From positions 124,001 through 188,000 of the forward strand of contig NZ_ALJL01000036.1 of NCBI RefSeq assembly GCF_000287675.1: a stretch of 64,000 bases of DNA. Reading direction: 5' to 3'. This document shows, piece by piece, positions 61,918-64,000 of the stretch (the stretch's first letter is position 1; each line of letters opens with the position of its first letter). Source of the DNA: Lachnoanaerobaculum sp. ICM7. Lineage in GTDB: Bacteria > Bacillota > Clostridia > Lachnospirales > Lachnospiraceae. The position numbers and the translations under genes were made by a program. A model generated the notes under the pieces. That model saw nothing but the letters and a program-made list of their open reading frames with translations, did not search any database and had not been told where the DNA came from.

Positions 61918-62658
61918 ATGTTGTCGCTTATTAAAATTGAATTAAATAAAGTTTCTAAATCTAAATTATTTTTAGCCTGGTTGTGTACTATATTTATAGT
62001 GTTAGGTATTACAGCAATCATTATTATGGGTTTAGGTACTGACAATAAACTAGGAGAATTTACTGGACAGGATTCTAATGTTATTAGAATTACTGGTAAA
62101 TGGGAAGGTTGGGCAATTGTAGCTTCATTGTTTTCATCTTTATTTACAAAAGCAGCATTTTTGATTTTCGAATCTTATTTATTATCTACGATTATTATTG
62201 ATGAATTTAAACGAAGAACAATTTTTCAGTTGTTTTCTTACCCTATTTCTAAAATAAAGTTACTTTGGGGAAAAATTCTTTCAGTCATTCTAATAGCATT
62301 TATTGCCCATTTTTCTGCACATTTAGTGACTCAATTATTCATTAGATTCATGGCTGTTGTAACTGAATCTAGTTATATCCCTCTAGCTAGTCAATTAATT
62401 AACTTGGCTGGAATAACGTTTGCAACAGTACTAATAGGGTTACTACCATTTGTTTTAGGTATGATTAAACATTCAACAGCTATAACAATGCTTTCAGGAC
62501 TTGGTTTAGCAGCATTACTTTCAAATGTAAGTCCAGGAAGTTTATCTAATAATATTGCTGATAACTTATTCTTTTTGATATTTGCAAGTTTCATAAGTTT
62601 AATGATTACTTCATTTTCAATTTTTAATATTTCAAGACAAGATATTAGTATCAAGTAG
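61918..62658 (+). CDS. ABC-2 type permease, without a visible ATPase partner
   Basis: The 246-residue membrane protein has six helices and the ABC-2 layout seen in bacitracin- or lantibiotic-type export permeases (MLSLIKIELNKVSKSKLFLA at the start, DEFKRRTIFQLFSYPISKIK between helices 2 and 3). Its ATPase would be expected next to it but is absent in this window, so the operon may have lost it. GGAGG precedes the ATG. Confidence 0.78.
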   Translation: MLSLIKIELNKVSKSKLFLAWLCTIFIVLGITAIIIMGLGTDNKLGEFTGQDSNVIRITGKWEGWAIVASLFSSLFTKAAFLIFESYLLSTIIIDEFKRRTIFQLFSYPISKIKLLWGKILSVILIAFIAHFSAHLVTQLFIRFMAVVTESSYIPLASQLINLAGITFATVLIGLLPFVLGMIKHSTAITMLSGLGLAALLSNVSPGSLSNNIADNLFFLIFASFISLMITSFSIFNISRQDISIK

Positions 62659-62950
62659 CATACCTAAGTTTAATTGAAGGAAAGTGATAATTCCTTAATG
62701 ATTTCTATAAAAAAAGAGACTGTATAAATTAGTATTTATGCTCTGGGAGAAAAATTCTTGCATTTAAAACTGGATATAGAAAGACTAACTATTAAAAGTC
62801 AAGCCTTAAAATGATATTTTTTAAATAAAGTACAGAAATGTATTTTAGATATATTTGGAATACAGTTAGAGTTCCTTGCACTTTGGAAATTGCATGACAA
62901 AAAGAGCATCATGATAGGTGCATGAAAAAGGAGTATTGAATTAGAGTTAA
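62659..62950. other. Gap between permease and IS110 element
   Basis: The 292 bases hold no gene. This side lies downstream of the transposase and may include the element end and the junction with older sequence. No terminal inverted repeat is visible, as expected for IS110 elements. The exact end cannot be set. Confidence 0.4.
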
Positions 62951-64000
62951 TTAAGCTACTTTAATGTATTGCTGATTCGATTTTACAAGATGATAAATAA
63001 CTCGAACCAGTTTTTTGACGGAATGAGATATTGCAACGTTATAATGCTTGCCTTCAGCTCGTTTCTTGGCAAGGTACCCGGCAAATGTCGAATCCCAGTG
63101 GCAAACATACTTGGCTGCATTGTACAGGGCATATCGTAGGTATTTGGAACCTCGTTTTTCTATGTGCGAGTATGCTGAGTCAAGCTGTCCTGATTGATAT
63201 GTTGATGGTGAAAACCCGGCATAAGCTAAGATTTTATCAGGAGAATCAAACCGACTGAAGTCACCGATCTCGGCAATGATCATAGCGCCCATACGATAGT
63301 TGATACCTGGAATACTGAGAATTGGAGAATTAATTTCATCCATGATAATTTTAATTTCATTTTCGATTTCCTCAATCTCAGAACCAAGTTCCAGTATCAA
63401 CTGGATAGTATGTTTTAGTTCAAGAGATTTGGCCGGCACATTTGAGCCGATAGAAGCTCTTGCAGCTTCCCTGAAAGTTATGGCGGTATCTTTACCATAT
63501 CGACCTTTAGATGCATCTGAAAGAAGATTTGTAAGTCTGGTAAGATGTGCACCGGCTATATGTTTAGCCCCGGGAAATTCAGAAAGCAATGCATAAACGG
63601 ATGCCATATGAAGTGTTGGTACAAGTTTTTCTAATTCAGGAAATAAGATACAGACCAGTCTTGAAACAGAAGTTTTTAGCTTGGCACGTTCTTTCACCTT
63701 ATCAAAACGATAACGAGTTAATGACTTTAATTCTTCGTTGTGGTAAGATGTGTCTGAGTAGGACTTCAAGTTCACATCAGACATGAGCATGTAAGCAATC
63801 GTGCGGGCATCTACTTTATCCGTTTTCGTGAGTCTAAGGCTTAGACTTTTTCTGTACAGATTTGAATGTAACGGATTGATGACATAGGTGGTCAGACCTT
63901 TATCAATGAGATATCCTAAAAGATTGTAATTATAGTGTCCGGTAGCTTCTAGTCCTACTTTTACTTTTGTTACATCTTCCATAACAGATTCTATTCTTTG
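62951..64000 (-). mobile_element. IS110 family transposase, partial (N-terminus beyond the window)
   Basis: The frame is open to the window edge and ends at 62951. The DEDD-type domain shows LEATGHYNYNLLGYLIDKGL and KTDKVDARTIAYML. The C-terminal Transposase_20 domain has LSIPGINYRMGAMIIAEIGD, FAGFSPSTYQSGQ-like residues and KRGSKYLRYALYNAA with the expected catalytic serine region. About 350 residues are visible, with roughly 40-50 N-terminal residues missing, so it looks full length and intact outside the window. IS110 elements move by recombination guided by an RNA from a non-coding end. Confidence 0.88.

Overview
The window looks like an AT-rich chromosome segment from a Gram-positive anaerobe of the class Clostridia, most likely the family Lachnospiraceae. 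The signs are DUF5717/DUF5716 and DUF4364 proteins, a YjjI/YjjW glycyl radical pair inside a nucleoside-salvage operon, a biotin-dependent sodium-pump decarboxylase with split subunits, a zinc-ribbon L28, and strong AGGAGG-type ribosome binding sites. The genus cannot be fixed from the sequence alone. The macrolide-resistance unit of streptococcal type would fit an oral or other mucosal species.

Layout of the core part (1-48572). 1-170 is the end of a glutamate synthase small-subunit-like gene. 303-4990 is a branched-chain amino acid ABC transporter (livKHMGF) with a promoter and a hairpin-rich gap after the binding-protein gene. 5015-5542 (minus) is a DUF4364 protein. 5720-17256 is a long tightly packed run: DUF5717, DUF5716 and a TPR-like protein, then valS, folC, a 46-residue protein, a membrane TPR protein and a DUF308 protein. 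Next come fsa (transaldolase-like), rpmB (minus), tkt, a PurF-like protein lacking its N-terminal catalytic cysteine, a MarR regulator, metG, traX-like, tatD, rsmA and an NlpC/P60 hydrolase. 28735-40500 is nucleoside salvage: a uridine phosphorylase, then a long operon with a BMP-type binding lipoprotein, yjjI-yjjW, an ABC nucleoside importer, deoC, add, deoB and punA. 40732-45893 encodes a sodium-pump decarboxylase or transcarboxylase with two different carboxyltransferase subunits. 45946-48572 is a Ktr potassium uptake pair and an acetyltransferase.

Accessory part (48573-64000). From 48573 base composition and codon use change (more CGN arginine codons, AT-rich spacers) and the genes look imported. 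48605-51554 is a two-gene cassette, a frameshifted SIR2-like gene and a TPR plus HEPN (LA2681-like) gene, bracketed by two 84-bp direct repeats that also form terminators. This is my best candidate for a little-described defence system. 51600-57215 carries a macrolide resistance unit, mef(A)-msr(D), with both regulatory leader peptides (MTASMRLR and MYLIFM). A minus-strand remnant of the streptococcal Mega/Tn1207.1-type element lies behind it (DUF5960, YolD-like, a little-finger-like protein and a broken umuC). 57236-60924 is a TetR-controlled ABC exporter with a DUF1648 fragment and a YtrA-type GntR regulator. 60944-62658 is a second TetR gene with matching operators and an ABC-2 permease. 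62951-64000 (minus) is an IS110-family transposase that runs off the window.

How the genes fit together: the core encodes amino-acid and nucleoside uptake and catabolism feeding the pentose phosphate pathway (nucleosides to ribose or deoxyribose phosphates through punA, udp, deoB and deoC, then tkt and fsa), plus sodium and potassium ion economy. The accessory end collects resistance, export and probable antiphage functions on decayed mobile DNA. No tRNA, rRNA or CRISPR array was seen.
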